64,000 bases of DNA from Bradyrhizobium lupini (lineage in GTDB: Bacteria; Pseudomonadota; Alphaproteobacteria; Rhizobiales; Xanthobacteraceae), in contig NZ_CP162553.1 in NCBI RefSeq assembly GCF_040939785.1, positions 3,906,001 to 3,970,000 on the forward strand, in the 5' to 3' direction. The translations under genes were made by a program, and so were the position numbers. Every line of letters begins with the position of its first letter. Position 1 is the first letter of the stretch. This document shows positions 29,537 to 42,299 of the stretch, piece after piece. Below the pieces are notes generated by a model that saw only the letters and a program-made list of their open reading frames with translations, was not told where the DNA came from and made no database searches.

Positions 29537-30109
29537 ATGACCACAGCGGAATTCATCGCAGCCTGCGTCTGGCCTTCCATCCTCGTCTCCGCGTTTGCGC
29601 TGCTGAAGGCCCGCAACACCGCGGCCTTTCCGTTCGTCGGCAAGATTGTCCTCGCGCTTGGCCTGACCTACATCGGCCTGTTGCGGTTTTATGACAAGAG
29701 CTCGATCATCGCAGTCAACGACGTCCATGTCGGCCTCGTTGTTCTGGGCCTGATTATCGTCGGCTCGCAGCTGCGACAACCTCCGCTGTACGGCTCATGG
29801 CGTGACCAGGCGAAGGCGTTCGCCTCGATGATCCTGATCGTGCTGCTCGGCAGCGGTCTTGCATGGTATGCCGGACGAATGCTGTTTCTCGATCACCTGA
29901 CGTCCCGCCTTGTGATCGAAGGCCGTGTCGATCGTGCGTGGAGGTCAGGTAGCCGCCGCAAAGCGGACTATCTCGTTCGCATCGCGGGCCAACCGGTGAA
30001 GGTCACGGCGCCGCTGTACGAGCGGCTGGAGACGTTCAGGCCGATGGTCCGCGTCGAGGTCGGGCGCGGCTCGAACTACGTCTACGATATCGAGTATCTC
30101 GCCAACTGA
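29537..30109 (+). CDS. Hypothetical membrane protein
   Basis: A 190-residue protein not recognised. Four hydrophobic segments occupy the first ~125 residues (around 9-24, 35-52, 64-80, 96-114). They are followed by a ~65-residue soluble domain rich in beta-strand-like sequence (LVIEGRVDRAW, YLVRIAGQPVKVTAP). It starts about 117 bases from the divergent DUF4337 gene and ends 4 bases before the convergent xerC stop. Nothing in it indicates an enzyme. Confidence 0.7.
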   Translation: MTTAEFIAACVWPSILVSAFALLKARNTAAFPFVGKIVLALGLTYIGLLRFYDKSSIIAVNDVHVGLVVLGLIIVGSQLRQPPLYGSWRDQAKAFASMILIVLLGSGLAWYAGRMLFLDHLTSRLVIEGRVDRAWRSGSRRKADYLVRIAGQPVKVTAPLYERLETFRPMVRVEVGRGSNYVYDIEYLAN

Positions 30110-30113
30110 GCCG

Positions 30114-31079
30114 CTATCGGCGCGGATGCGCGCTGGCATAGACTTCCAGCAGCCGCTCGGCATCGATGCCGGTATAGATCTGCGTGGTCGAGAGCGAGGC
30201 ATGGCCGAGCAATTCCTGGATCGCGCGCAAATCGCCGCCGCGTGACAACAGGTGCGTGGCGAAGGAATGCCGGAGGGCGTGCGGCGTGGCGCTGTCGGGC
30301 AGGCCGAGCGCGCCGCGCAGCCGCTCCATCGCGAGCTGGATGATGCGCGGGCTCAAGGGCCCGCCGCGTGCGCCGACGAAGATCGGCCCCTCCGCCGGCA
30401 GCGGATACGGGCACATGGAAGCGTATTCTTGCACCAGTGCGAGCACGTTCTGGAGCACCGGCACCATGCGGGTCTTGTTGCCTTTGCCCGTCACGATCAG
30501 CACGTCGCCTTCACCGGGACGCGGGACCTCGCGGCGCGTCAGCCCCAGCGCTTCGGAGATGCGCAGGCCCGAGCCGTAGAGGAGAGCCATCACGGCGGCG
30601 TCGCGCGCAAGAATCCAGGTCTCGCGGTCCTCGCCGGCGCGCTCGTCGGCGTCCGCAAGACGTTTGGCCGACGCCATCGGCAGCGGCTTGGGCAGGCTCT
30701 TTGCGACTTTCGGCGCGCGGATCGCCGAGAGCGCCCCGACCTTGCCCTTGCCTTCGCGCTCGAGGAAGCGGCCGAACGAGCGCAGGCCCGCGAGCGCGCG
30801 CATCAGCGAGCGGCCGGCAATATCGTCGGCGCGGCGCATCGCCATGAAGGCTCTGATATCGGTGGCCTCCAGCGCGCCGAAACGCTTTAGCGTCACTCGC
30901 TCGCCCCAATGGCCGCAGAGGAAATTCAGGCATTGCCGCAAATCGCGGGCATAGGCTTCCAGCGTCTTCGGCGACAGCCGCCGCTCCGCGCCGAGATGCG
31001 ACAGCCAGCGCGTCATCTCCTGCGCGATATCAGGATCGGCGCTGGCGAGGTCGATTTGTGGGGCGGCCGCTTTGCTCAT
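30114..31079 (-). CDS. xerC: Site-specific tyrosine recombinase XerC
   Basis: A ~321-residue tyrosine recombinase. The N-terminal SAM-like domain (HLGAERRLSPKTLEAYARDL) precedes the catalytic domain. Catalytic Arg is in GSGLRISEALGL, Lys in GKGNKTRMVP, the HxxR box is HALRHSFATHLL, His is in LLGHASLSTTQ and the nucleophile Tyr in IYTGID. It works with XerD at dif sites to resolve chromosome dimers. Position divergent from priA is the standard Rhizobiales location for housekeeping xerC, so it is not a mobile-element integrase. Confidence 0.93.
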   Translation of the reverse strand: MSKAAAPQIDLASADPDIAQEMTRWLSHLGAERRLSPKTLEAYARDLRQCLNFLCGHWGERVTLKRFGALEATDIRAFMAMRRADDIAGRSLMRALAGLRSFGRFLEREGKGKVGALSAIRAPKVAKSLPKPLPMASAKRLADADERAGEDRETWILARDAAVMALLYGSGLRISEALGLTRREVPRPGEGDVLIVTGKGNKTRMVPVLQNVLALVQEYASMCPYPLPAEGPIFVGARGGPLSPRIIQLAMERLRGALGLPDSATPHALRHSFATHLLSRGGDLRAIQELLGHASLSTTQIYTGIDAERLLEVYASAHPRR

Positions 31080-31190
31080 GCGCTCTGGACGTGGTGATTC
31101 CACTCAGTATATCGCATCACACTCGTTTATCGTTCGCTAAGGCCGCCTCAGGGCGCTAGCCTTGAAGCCCTCGGGTTCCGATTCCCCTCC

Positions 31191-33401
31191 ATGGATCACA
31201 CGTCGCGCAGCAACGCCGTCTCCGCCAACGCGACCCGCATGGTCGACGTGCTGGTGCCGGTCGCGCTCGACCAGACCTATTCCTACAAGGTGCCGCGCGG
31301 GATGGAGCTGAAGGCGGGCGACATTATTGGCGTGCCGCTCGGCCCGCGCGAGGTGCTCGCGGTGGTCTGGGCCGAAAACGCCAATCCTGATCCGCGCCTG
31401 CACAACCGCCTTAAGGAGGTCAGCGAAAAGCTCGACATCCCGCCGCTGAAGCCCGAGCTGCGTGCGGTCGTGGACTGGATCGCCAATTACACGTTGAGCC
31501 CGCGCGGCATGGTGCTGCGCATGTGCCTGCGGATGGGCGACAACCTCGGCCCCGAGCGGGTGCGCGCCGGCGTGCGCCTGGTCGGCGATCCGCCAAAACG
31601 TCTGACGCCGGCGCGGCAGCGCCTGATCGAGGTGCTGTCGGACCGGCTGCTGCACGGCAAGTCCGAGGCGGCCAGAGAGGCCGGGGTTTCGGCCGGCGTG
31701 ATCGACGGCCTCGTCGACGAAGGAACGCTCTCGGTCGAGCCGATGCCCCCGCCGCCGCCGCCGCCGGCCCCAGATCCGGATTTCAGCCGGCCGGATTTTT
31801 CGCCGCTTCAGCGCGCCGGGGTCGATGCCATGCGCGCACTCGCCGCCAACGGCAGCTTTCACGTCGCGCTGCTCGACGGTGTCACCGGCTCGGGCAAGAC
31901 CGAGGTTTACTTCGAAGCCGTCGCCGAGGCGATCCGCCGCGGAAAACAGTCGCTCATCCTGATGCCGGAGATCGCGCTCACCGGCCAGTTCCTCGATCGC
32001 TTCGCGCAGCGCTTTGGCGTGCGCCCTCTGGAATGGCATTCCGAACTGACGCCGCGCACCCGCGCGCGCAATTGGGCGGCGATCTCCGAGGGCAGCGCGC
32101 CGGTTGTGGTCGGCGCGCGCTCAGCGCTCTTTCTGCCCTACGCCAATCTCGGCCTCATCGTGGTCGATGAAGAGCACGACCAAGCCTACAAGCAGGACGA
32201 GGGCGTGCATTATCACGCCCGTGACATGGCGGTGGTGCGCGCGCATATCGCAAAGGTTCCGATCGTGCTGGCGTCGGCGACGCCGTCGGTCGAATCCGAG
32301 GTCAATGCGCGCAAGAACCGCTATCAGCGCATCGCTCTGCCGTCGCGCTTCGGCGGCCAGCACATGCCACATATCGAGGCCATTGACATGCGCCGCGAGC
32401 CGCCGGCGCGCGGCCGCTTCATCTCGCCGCGGCTGGCGTCCGAGATCAGGACCGCGATCGAGCGGCGCGAGCAGGCGCTACTGTTCCTCAATCGCCGCGG
32501 TTATGCACCGTTGACGCTGTGCCGCGCCTGCGGCCATCGCTTCGCCTGCACCATCTGCGATGCCTGGCTGGTCGATCACCGCTTCCGCCAGCGCCTCGTC
32601 TGTCACCATTGCGGCTTCTCGATGCCGCGCCCGCAAACCTGTCCGCATTGCGCGGCGGAGGAATCGCTGGTCGCGGTCGGGCCCGGCGTCGAGCGCTTGC
32701 AGGAGGAGGCGGCGGCGCTCTTCCCGGAGGCGCGCACCATGGTGCTGTCGAGCGATCTCATCACCTCGATCGAGACGATGCGCTCCGAGCTGAATGACAT
32801 CGCGGAGGGCCGCGTCGACGTCATCATCGGCACCCAGCTCGTCGCCAAGGGCCACAATTTCCCGCGGCTCAATCTGGTCGGCGTGGTCGATGCGGATCTC
32901 GGCCTGTCCAATGGCGATCCGCGCGCCTCGGAACGCACCTGGCAATTGCTCAACCAGGTGATCGGCCGCGCCGGCCGCGAGCAGGGCCGCGGCGTCGGCT
33001 ATCTCCAGACCCATCAGCCCGATCATCCGGTGATGAAGGCGCTGATCGCCTGCGACCGCGAAGCATTCTACGACAGCGAAATCGATTTGCGCGAACGCAC
33101 GCTCTATCCGCCGTTCGGGCGGCTCGCGAGCCTGATCATTTCCGCCGGCGACCGGCCGAGCGCCGAAGGCTTTGGCCGCCACCTCGTCGCGCTCGCGCCG
33201 CGCGACGAGCGCGTGGTGGTGCTGGGCCCGGCGGAAGCCCCGCTCGCGGTCATCAAGGGCCGTTACCGCTTCCGCATTCTGGTGAAATCCGCGCGCGGCT
33301 TCGACCTGTCGGATTATTTGCGCAACTGGCTTGCCGTATGCCCGAAGCCGAAGGGCAATCAAAAGCTCGAAGTCGACGTCGATCCGCAGAGCTTTTTGTA
33401 G
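31191..33401 (+). CDS. priA: Primosomal protein N' (replication restart helicase PriA)
   Basis: A 736-residue superfamily 2 helicase. The N-terminal DNA-binding domain starts near VDVLVPVALDQTYSYKVP. Walker A is GVTGSGKTEVYFEAV and the DEEH box is VVDEEHDQAYKQDE. A zinc-binding insert has paired cysteines (CRACGHRFACTIC and CHHCGF...CPHC). The helicase C-terminal segment GTQLVAKGHNFP is present. PriA reloads replication forks after collapse. Length is normal. A proline run at about residue 185 (PPPPPPPP) is a linker. Confidence 0.96.
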   Translation: MDHTSRSNAVSANATRMVDVLVPVALDQTYSYKVPRGMELKAGDIIGVPLGPREVLAVVWAENANPDPRLHNRLKEVSEKLDIPPLKPELRAVVDWIANYTLSPRGMVLRMCLRMGDNLGPERVRAGVRLVGDPPKRLTPARQRLIEVLSDRLLHGKSEAAREAGVSAGVIDGLVDEGTLSVEPMPPPPPPPAPDPDFSRPDFSPLQRAGVDAMRALAANGSFHVALLDGVTGSGKTEVYFEAVAEAIRRGKQSLILMPEIALTGQFLDRFAQRFGVRPLEWHSELTPRTRARNWAAISEGSAPVVVGARSALFLPYANLGLIVVDEEHDQAYKQDEGVHYHARDMAVVRAHIAKVPIVLASATPSVESEVNARKNRYQRIALPSRFGGQHMPHIEAIDMRREPPARGRFISPRLASEIRTAIERREQALLFLNRRGYAPLTLCRACGHRFACTICDAWLVDHRFRQRLVCHHCGFSMPRPQTCPHCAAEESLVAVGPGVERLQEEAAALFPEARTMVLSSDLITSIETMRSELNDIAEGRVDVIIGTQLVAKGHNFPRLNLVGVVDADLGLSNGDPRASERTWQLLNQVIGRAGREQGRGVGYLQTHQPDHPVMKALIACDREAFYDSEIDLRERTLYPPFGRLASLIISAGDRPSAEGFGRHLVALAPRDERVVVLGPAEAPLAVIKGRYRFRILVKSARGFDLSDYLRNWLAVCPKPKGNQKLEVDVDPQSFL

Positions 33402-33419
33402 GCCCCCCGCTCTCTCCCC

Positions 33420-33442
33420 GTCATTGCGCTCCTCGCAATGAC
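33420..33442. repeat. Truncated type E palindrome after priA
   Basis: GTCATTGCG-CTCCT-CGCAATGAC is a 9-bp-arm hairpin 19 bases after priA. It looks like the collapsed ends of the type E element at 10030-10117 and may serve as the priA terminator. Confidence 0.65.
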
Positions 33443-33460
33443 GGCGGAGGAACAAACAAA

Positions 33461-33490
33461 AAGCCCGCCGTCCCCCAAGACGGCGGGCTT
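33461..33490 (-). terminator. Rho-independent terminator of rlpA (possibly bidirectional)
   Basis: A perfect 12-bp stem AAGCCCGCCGTC/GACGGCGGGCTT with a 6-base loop. On the minus strand it runs into TTTTTGTTTGTT, 20 bases after the rlpA stop. The plus-strand side has only GTTTC. Confidence 0.85.
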
Positions 33491-33509
33491 GTTTCACGCG
33501 TCGCGCGTC

Positions 33510-34019
33510 TTAGGAGACGACTTCCGCGGTGACGCGGCCGACGCCGGCGCCGGTGAGGCCGATGGCACGGGCAGCGCCCGTGGAGAGGTCGAGGACACGG
33601 CCGCGGATAAACGGGCCACGGTCGTTGATGGTGACGATGACGCTCGAGCCGCCATGGGTGACACGCAGCTTGGTGCCGAACGGCAGTGAACGGTGCGCCG
33701 CGGTCATGGCGTTCTGGTTGAAGCGCTGGCCCGAGGCGGTCCTGCTGCCGGACTCGTTCCCGTAAAAGGAAGCCATGCCGGAGAAGGAACGTCCGGTGCC
33801 CTGCGACGGCGTCATCGATGCATTGGCGTTACGCCAATCGGAGGTCGTGTTGGCATCGGTCTGGGCGTGGTGGCGGTGATGATGGTGGGAATAGCGATGG
33901 TGATGGCGGGATTTGGCGGAAGCTTCGGTGGCAGTTCCCCCGATGAGAAGAGTTGCGGCAACGAAGGCGATCGCCGTACGCGGCCGGGTCACTGAGCCCA
34001 GCGTCTTCAAACAAAGCAT
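33510..34019 (-). CDS. rlpA: RlpA-like septal ring protein / DPBB-domain lipoprotein-like
   Basis: A ~169-residue exported protein. The signal peptide (around AIAFVAATLLIGGTATEASA) is followed by a histidine-rich stretch (HHHRYSHHHHRHH), then the double-psi beta-barrel domain with GMASFYG, TASGQRFN, LPFGTKLRVT and NDRGPFIRGRVLDLS. The family includes lytic transglycosylases acting on naked glycan strands at the septum. The lipobox cysteine of classical RlpA is not present. The start at 34019 (MLCLKTLG) is favoured; 34046 is possible. The His-rich linker is unusual. Confidence 0.85.
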   Translation of the reverse strand: MLCLKTLGSVTRPRTAIAFVAATLLIGGTATEASAKSRHHHRYSHHHHRHHAQTDANTTSDWRNANASMTPSQGTGRSFSGMASFYGNESGSRTASGQRFNQNAMTAAHRSLPFGTKLRVTHGGSSVIVTINDRGPFIRGRVLDLSTGAARAIGLTGAGVGRVTAEVVS

Positions 34020-34046
34020 ATATTGGTCCCTAACTAGTATTGCCAC

Positions 34047-34664
34047 ATATGTGGCAAGTGGAGCCCCCGTAAGTTTGCGAGCGGGATCGCGTTTCGATTC
34101 CTAATGAGGCATGAATTGGGCAGTAAATCCGTTCTGTGTCGCCCTGTAATATCTTGTTACCGGCAGGGATATTCGGCCGACATTCCGTAATATTGGAATT
34201 TAACGATTTGTTAACCTCTATATTACTTACGAATACTGTAAAACGAAGTCATCGATTTCCGCATTTAGAATTCAGAAAGTATTCGGCGAGTGGAGCCGGG
34301 AGGGCCGGAATCACGCCTCAGCGATCCGTGTTCATGGCCGCTATGCGCTGAGGGCAGGAACCAATCGCCGGCCTCGGCTCAGGGGTGGGCTTAAGCGCTG
34401 TGGCAATTCCGCGGCATGCAAGGTCGTCGTCGCGTCGTCGTGGAGTGCGACGAACTGGCGACAGAACGTCATGCCTTTAATTTGGCGTCATGTTGCACGT
34501 GCGCGCCTGCTATGTTAGCAAAGCCGCGATTTTAACGAGCCCGGCACTTCCGTGCGGGGTCGAAAATCGAAGTCCCGCTTGAATTCCAAGGGCTTGGATC
34601 GCTAGGCGCCGCTTCGTGGCGACGGTTTTTCCCTTGCGAGTTTGACAGCAAAAAGAGCACGTCT
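34047..34664. other. Non-coding, AT-rich gap upstream of the ATP synthase operon
   Basis: The 600-base space between the divergent rlpA and atpH genes. The stretch 34110-34270 is strikingly AT-rich for this genome (GATTTGTTAACCTCTATATT and similar). The rest returns to normal GC and has a short CGTCGTCGCGTCGTCG tandem near 34425. One short open frame (34136-34351) has no ribosome binding site or family features. Promoters for both flanking genes must lie here, but I cannot place them with confidence. Confidence 0.6.
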
Positions 34665-36754
<2,090 letters not shown>

Positions 36755-36768
36755 GAGAACGGTCGCAA

Positions 36769-36852
36769 GGCCGGGCTTCTTGTCCCGGCCTTCCGTGCCT
36801 CACTGCATGGAAACGAAGACGTGGATGCCCGGGACACGCCCGGGCATGACGA
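36769..36852. repeat. Palindromic repeat, type B (degenerate copy) inside the atp operon
   Basis: The left arm is GGCCGGGCTTCTTGTCCCGGCC and the right arm is GACGTGGATGCCCGGGACACGCCCGGGCATGACG. The arms match the complete type B copies at 50.23 kb and 52.64 kb. It lies between atpA and atpG, which should be in one transcript, so it is probably transcribed as a structured spacer. Confidence 0.8.
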
Positions 36853-36907
36853 CTGGGATAGGCTAGCGGCTTGATCCAAGGGGTCGAACCGCCGGGGTGA
36901 ACGAAGA

Positions 36908-37783
36908 ATGGCGTCACTTAAAGACATGCGCGTCCGCATCGCCTCCACCAAGGCGACGCAGAAGATCACCAAGGCCATGCAGATGGTCGCGGCGTCCCGG
37001 TTGCGCCGCGCCCAGCAAGCGGCCGAGGCGGCGCGGCCCTATGCCGACAAGATGAGCGCGGTGATCTCCAACATCGCCAGCGCTGCCGCCGGTTCGCCCG
37101 GCGCCCCGGTGCTGCTGGCCGGCACCGGCAAGGATCAGGTTCACCTACTGCTGGTCTGCACCGGCGAGCGCGGCCTGTCCGGCGCGTTCAACTCCTCGAT
37201 CGTGCGCCTCGCGCGCGAGCGCGCCCAGGCGCTGTTGGCGCAGGGCAAGGAAGTTAAATTCTTCTGCGTCGGCCGCAAGGGCTACGAGCAGCTCCGCCGC
37301 CTGTACGACAAGCAGATCGTCGAGCATCTCGACCTGCGCGGCGTTCGTCAGCTCGGCTTCGTCAACGCGGACGACATCGCCAAGAAGGTTCTGGCCCGCT
37401 TCGACAACGGCGAATTCGACGTCTGCACGCTGTTCTACGCGCAGTTCAAGTCGGTGATTGCCCAGGTCCCGACCGCGCAGCAGATCATTCCGCTGACCGT
37501 GGAAGAAAAGGCGGCGACCGCGCCGTCGACGTCCTACGACTATGAGCCGGAGGAAGACGAACTCCTCTCCGGCCTGTTGCCGCGGAACATCGCGGTGCAG
37601 ATTTTCCGTGCGCTGCTGGAAAACAACGCCTCGTTCTATGGCGCGCAGATGAGCTCCATGGACAACGCCACCCGCAACGCCGGCGAAATGATCCGCAAGC
37701 AAACCCAGATCTACAACCGAACCCGTCAAGCCCAGATCACCAAGGAGCTGATCGAGATCATCTCCGGCGCCGAGGCGGTCTGA
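36908..37783 (+). CDS. atpG: F1F0 ATP synthase gamma subunit
   Basis: A 291-residue central-stalk subunit. The conserved N-terminus [20 protein letters not shown] and the C-terminal helix [12 protein letters not shown]...[20 protein letters not shown] are both present, with the [10 protein letters not shown] segment between. It couples proton flow to catalysis by rotation. Length is normal and the start is conserved. It is 52 bases upstream of atpD. Confidence 0.97.
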   Translation: MASLKDMRVRIASTKATQKITKAMQMVAASRLRRAQQAAEAARPYADKMSAVISNIASAAAGSPGAPVLLAGTGKDQVHLLLVCTGERGLSGAFNSSIVRLARERAQALLAQGKEVKFFCVGRKGYEQLRRLYDKQIVEHLDLRGVRQLGFVNADDIAKKVLARFDNGEFDVCTLFYAQFKSVIAQVPTAQQIIPLTVEEKAATAPSTSYDYEPEEDELLSGLLPRNIAVQIFRALLENNASFYGAQMSSMDNATRNAGEMIRKQTQIYNRTRQAQITKELIEIISGAEAV

Positions 37784-37814
37784 CGCACGAACCAAACGAC
37801 GGTCGTTCAAGTAA

Positions 37815-39278
<1,464 letters not shown>

Positions 39279-39279
39279 G

Positions 39280-39772
<493 letters not shown>

Positions 39773-39923
39773 GCCCCGGTGCACAGCGCCGGGGCCCGAA
39801 CTGAAAATTCCTGAATAAGTTCAGCGCTCGTCACGGGAGTGGCGGGCGCTGAAACTTTGTTGCACGGCGCCGCCGATAGCGCCATTCTGCGCCCGCGAAC
39901 TTTGTTCCGGGGGCCGACCGCAG

Positions 39924-41555
39924 ATGAAACGCAAGATCGCAGCGATTTTCGCGGCCGATATTGCCGGTTACTCGCGACTGGTTGCGGAAGACGAAGAGGA
40001 GACGCTGCGGCGTCTCGCCGCCTATCGCGAGGTCGTCGATGATTTCATTGCCAGGGCGGGCGGACGCATCTTCAACACCGCGGGCGATGCCGTGCTTGCG
40101 GAATTTCCAAGCGCAGTCGATGCGGTGCGCTGCGCGATCGACATTCAGGAATCCCTGCGAACCCGCAACATGGCCTATCCGCCGAGCCGGCAGATGTCGT
40201 TCCGCATCGGTATCACCATCGGTGACGTGGTCGAGCGCGACGGCGATCTGCTCGGTGACGGCGTCAATATCGCCGCCCGGCTCGAGGGCCTCGCCGAGGT
40301 CGGGGGCATCTGCGTCTCCCGCGCCGTGCACGAGCAGGTCGCCAACAAGCTGTCGGTGCAGTTCGCCGATATCGGCGCGCAGGAGGTCAAGAACATCCCG
40401 ACGCCGGTGCACGCCTACATGGTGGCGATGCGGCGCGGGGACGGTAGCTACGCGACGCCGCAGATCAAGAAGGTGACGAAGGCTGAGGCCGCGCCGAACT
40501 GGATGTGGCCGCTGGTGGTCGGTGTCGTCTCCGTCGTCGCCATCGGCGTCGGCGGCTTCCTCTATTTCACCAAGCTCGAGACGACCAGGGCGCCGGCGGT
40601 TGCAGTGACCGCGCCAAGCCCAGCATCAAGTCCGATGCCCAACGCGGCTGCGGCAGCAGCGCCAAGCCCGTCATCCACCATGGCGGCGAAAGCGCCGATG
40701 CCCATGCCGGCACCATCGGCTTCACCGATGGCCGGCAAGTTTCCTGCCGACAGCGTCCCCTTCATCAACGAGCGCATCCGCAACTACCTGGCCGGCGACT
40801 ATTCCGCTGCCGGCGACTACAAGGCGTTCGCACTCAATGTCGGCGGGTTCACCGGCGCGTCGTTGAATCAGCCGAACGAGGAAGCCGCGCGCAACGCCGC
40901 ACTCGATCAGTGCCAGAAGCGCGCCGATGCCGCGCAGTCGCCGCGGCGTTGCGAGCTCTATGCAGTCGGCAACAATGTGGTCTACACGCACGGCAAACCG
41001 CCGATGCCGCCGCAACCGTTCGTCCGGCATGATGCCATGACCGAGCGCGCCTTCGCCTCGAAAGACTTTCCGATGGTGCGCGATCCCGCCAAGGTCCGGC
41101 TCGAGAACATGTTCGTGCCCGCGGCAAAATCCCGCGCGGTCGCGCTCGGCCCCGGCGGCCAATATTTCATGGTGATGGGCGCATCGTCCACCGACGATGC
41201 CGCGCGGCGTTCACTGGAATCGTGCGGTGCGATCGCCGGCGTCGCCTGCCTGGTCGTTGCGGTCGACGAGAATTTCGTCGTGCCGATCCCGACCCTGCTC
41301 CGGATCACCGGCTTCTTCCATGCGGCGTCGAACGCCTCGATCATCGCAGATGCGCGCGACGAGGTCGTGCGCAAGCTCGCCGACGGCATGGGCTGGAACG
41401 CCGTCGCGGTCGGCACCGCGGGCCGGCCGGGCCTCGGCCTCAAGGCCGCGGACGAGCAGACCGCCGTCAATTCCGCGCTCGCCGACTGCGCCAAGCGCGA
41501 CAGCGACTGCCACCTCATCGCAATCGGCCCGTTCACGGTGGGACCGATCAACTAG
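39924..41555 (+). CDS. Class III adenylate/guanylate cyclase fused to a periplasmic Cys-pair repeat domain
   Basis: A 543-residue protein. The cyclase catalytic domain occupies residues 1-165: metal-binding Asp D12 (FAADIAGYSRL) and D55 (NTAGDAVLAEF), and transition-state residues N115/R119 (DGVNIAARLE). The usual base-contacting Lys before GD is Asn here, so nucleotide preference is uncertain. A single membrane helix (193-215) follows, then a ~55-residue Ala/Pro/Met linker. The C-terminal region has three DUF4189-like repeats with Cys pairs at 330/343, 434/442 and 522/529. The catalytic part faces the cytoplasm and the repeats the periplasm (inference). Monocistronic. Confidence 0.9.
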   Translation: MKRKIAAIFAADIAGYSRLVAEDEEETLRRLAAYREVVDDFIARAGGRIFNTAGDAVLAEFPSAVDAVRCAIDIQESLRTRNMAYPPSRQMSFRIGITIGDVVERDGDLLGDGVNIAARLEGLAEVGGICVSRAVHEQVANKLSVQFADIGAQEVKNIPTPVHAYMVAMRRGDGSYATPQIKKVTKAEAAPNWMWPLVVGVVSVVAIGVGGFLYFTKLETTRAPAVAVTAPSPASSPMPNAAAAAAPSPSSTMAAKAPMPMPAPSASPMAGKFPADSVPFINERIRNYLAGDYSAAGDYKAFALNVGGFTGASLNQPNEEAARNAALDQCQKRADAAQSPRRCELYAVGNNVVYTHGKPPMPPQPFVRHDAMTERAFASKDFPMVRDPAKVRLENMFVPAAKSRAVALGPGGQYFMVMGASSTDDAARRSLESCGAIAGVACLVVAVDENFVVPIPTLLRITGFFHAASNASIIADARDEVVRKLADGMGWNAVAVGTAGRPGLGLKAADEQTAVNSALADCAKRDSDCHLIAIGPFTVGPIN

Positions 41556-41633
41556 GCTCACGCAAATTTCCGGGCAAAGTTCTCTAATGATTTCAACCCC
41601 GTTCTACTGTGCATGGGGTTGTTTTTCGCGTTT

Positions 41634-42155
41634 TTAGTTCGCGAACGGCGCAAACTGCTGCGCCACTGCGCTGTAGACGTGGCGGCGGAACGGCACCACG
41701 ACATCGGGGACGCGGTCGAGCCGCTCCCAGCGCCAGGCGTCGAACTCGGCGGGCTGCCCGTTGCGCGGCGTCAGCGGATCGATCTCGTCATCCTTGCCGG
41801 TGAAGCGTAACGCGAACCATTTCTGGCGCTGGCCGCGGAATTTCGCCAGTCGATGTGTCTGCGGCCCGTCATATGGCGGGAATTCGTAAGTCAACCAGTC
41901 GGTCTCGCCGAGATAGGATGCGCTCTTGACGCTGGTCTCTTCCCAGAGCTCGCGCAGCGCGGCATCGCGCAAATCCTCGCCCTCGTCGACGCCGCCCTGC
42001 GGCATCTGCCAGTCCAGACCCGGCAGGATGATCTCGGGTCCGTCGCCCTTGAAGCGGTGCCCGATCAGCACGCGGCCATCGGCATTGAACAGCGCGATTC
42101 CGACATTGGGACGGTAGGGTTTTTCAGTGCTCACGCGTGGATCTCTCGTCGTCAT
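41634..42155 (-). CDS. Nudix hydrolase, RppH-like paralogue
   Basis: A 173-residue Nudix protein. The Nudix box runs from GGVDEGEDLRDAAL to RELWEETSV with all consensus Glu/Arg residues. [14 protein letters not shown] and the C-terminal EFDAWRWERLDRVPDVVVPFRR are those of RppH (RNA 5'-pyrophosphohydrolase). It closely resembles the adjacent Nudix gene, from which it is separated by a repeat, so the two look like an ancient tandem duplication. The start at 42155 (MTTRDPRVS) is chosen; ATG 42209 lies in repeat sequence. Whether it acts on RNA or nucleotides is unknown. Confidence 0.88.
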   Translation of the reverse strand: MTTRDPRVSTEKPYRPNVGIALFNADGRVLIGHRFKGDGPEIILPGLDWQMPQGGVDEGEDLRDAALRELWEETSVKSASYLGETDWLTYEFPPYDGPQTHRLAKFRGQRQKWFALRFTGKDDEIDPLTPRNGQPAEFDAWRWERLDRVPDVVVPFRRHVYSAVAQQFAPFAN

Positions 42156-42170
42156 TTCAGGCTGTGCATT

Positions 42171-42230
42171 AGAGCGTTTTCGAGCGAAGTGGATACCGGT
42201 TCGCGTCAAGAAAACGCGTCAAAATAAAAA
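42171..42230. repeat. Dispersed repeat with GAGCGTTTTCGAGCGAAGTG core
   Basis: The element AGAGCGTTTTCGAGCGAAGT through GGATACCGGTTCGCGT to AAGAAAACGCGTCAAAATAAAA is a well-known dispersed Rhizobiales repeat with GCGTTTTC/GAAAACGC arms. It sits between the two Nudix genes. Confidence 0.85.
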
Positions 42231-42231
42231 A

Positions 42232-42274
42232 CTAGAGCCCCGTCCCGATTCTATCGGAACGGAACTGGCTCTAG
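42232..42274 (-). terminator. Hairpin between the two Nudix genes
   Basis: Outer arms CTAGAGCC/GGCTCTAG, with inner GTTCC-type pairing around CCGATTCTATCGG. It lies 26 bases after the upstream rppH stop; on the minus strand it runs into TTTTTTATTTTG from the adjacent repeat, which makes a plausible terminator. Confidence 0.65.
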
Positions 42275-42299
42275 CATCAACCTGGAATGGCGACTTGAA

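Noticed and set aside
30114..31079. Tyrosine recombinase as a sign of an integrated element
   Set aside because: It is divergent from priA in the standard position of housekeeping XerC, has XerC-type motifs, and no att repeats or cargo genes are nearby.
34136..34351. A 71-residue open frame in the AT-rich gap
   Set aside because: No ribosome binding site, no recognisable features, and codon use unlike the neighbours.
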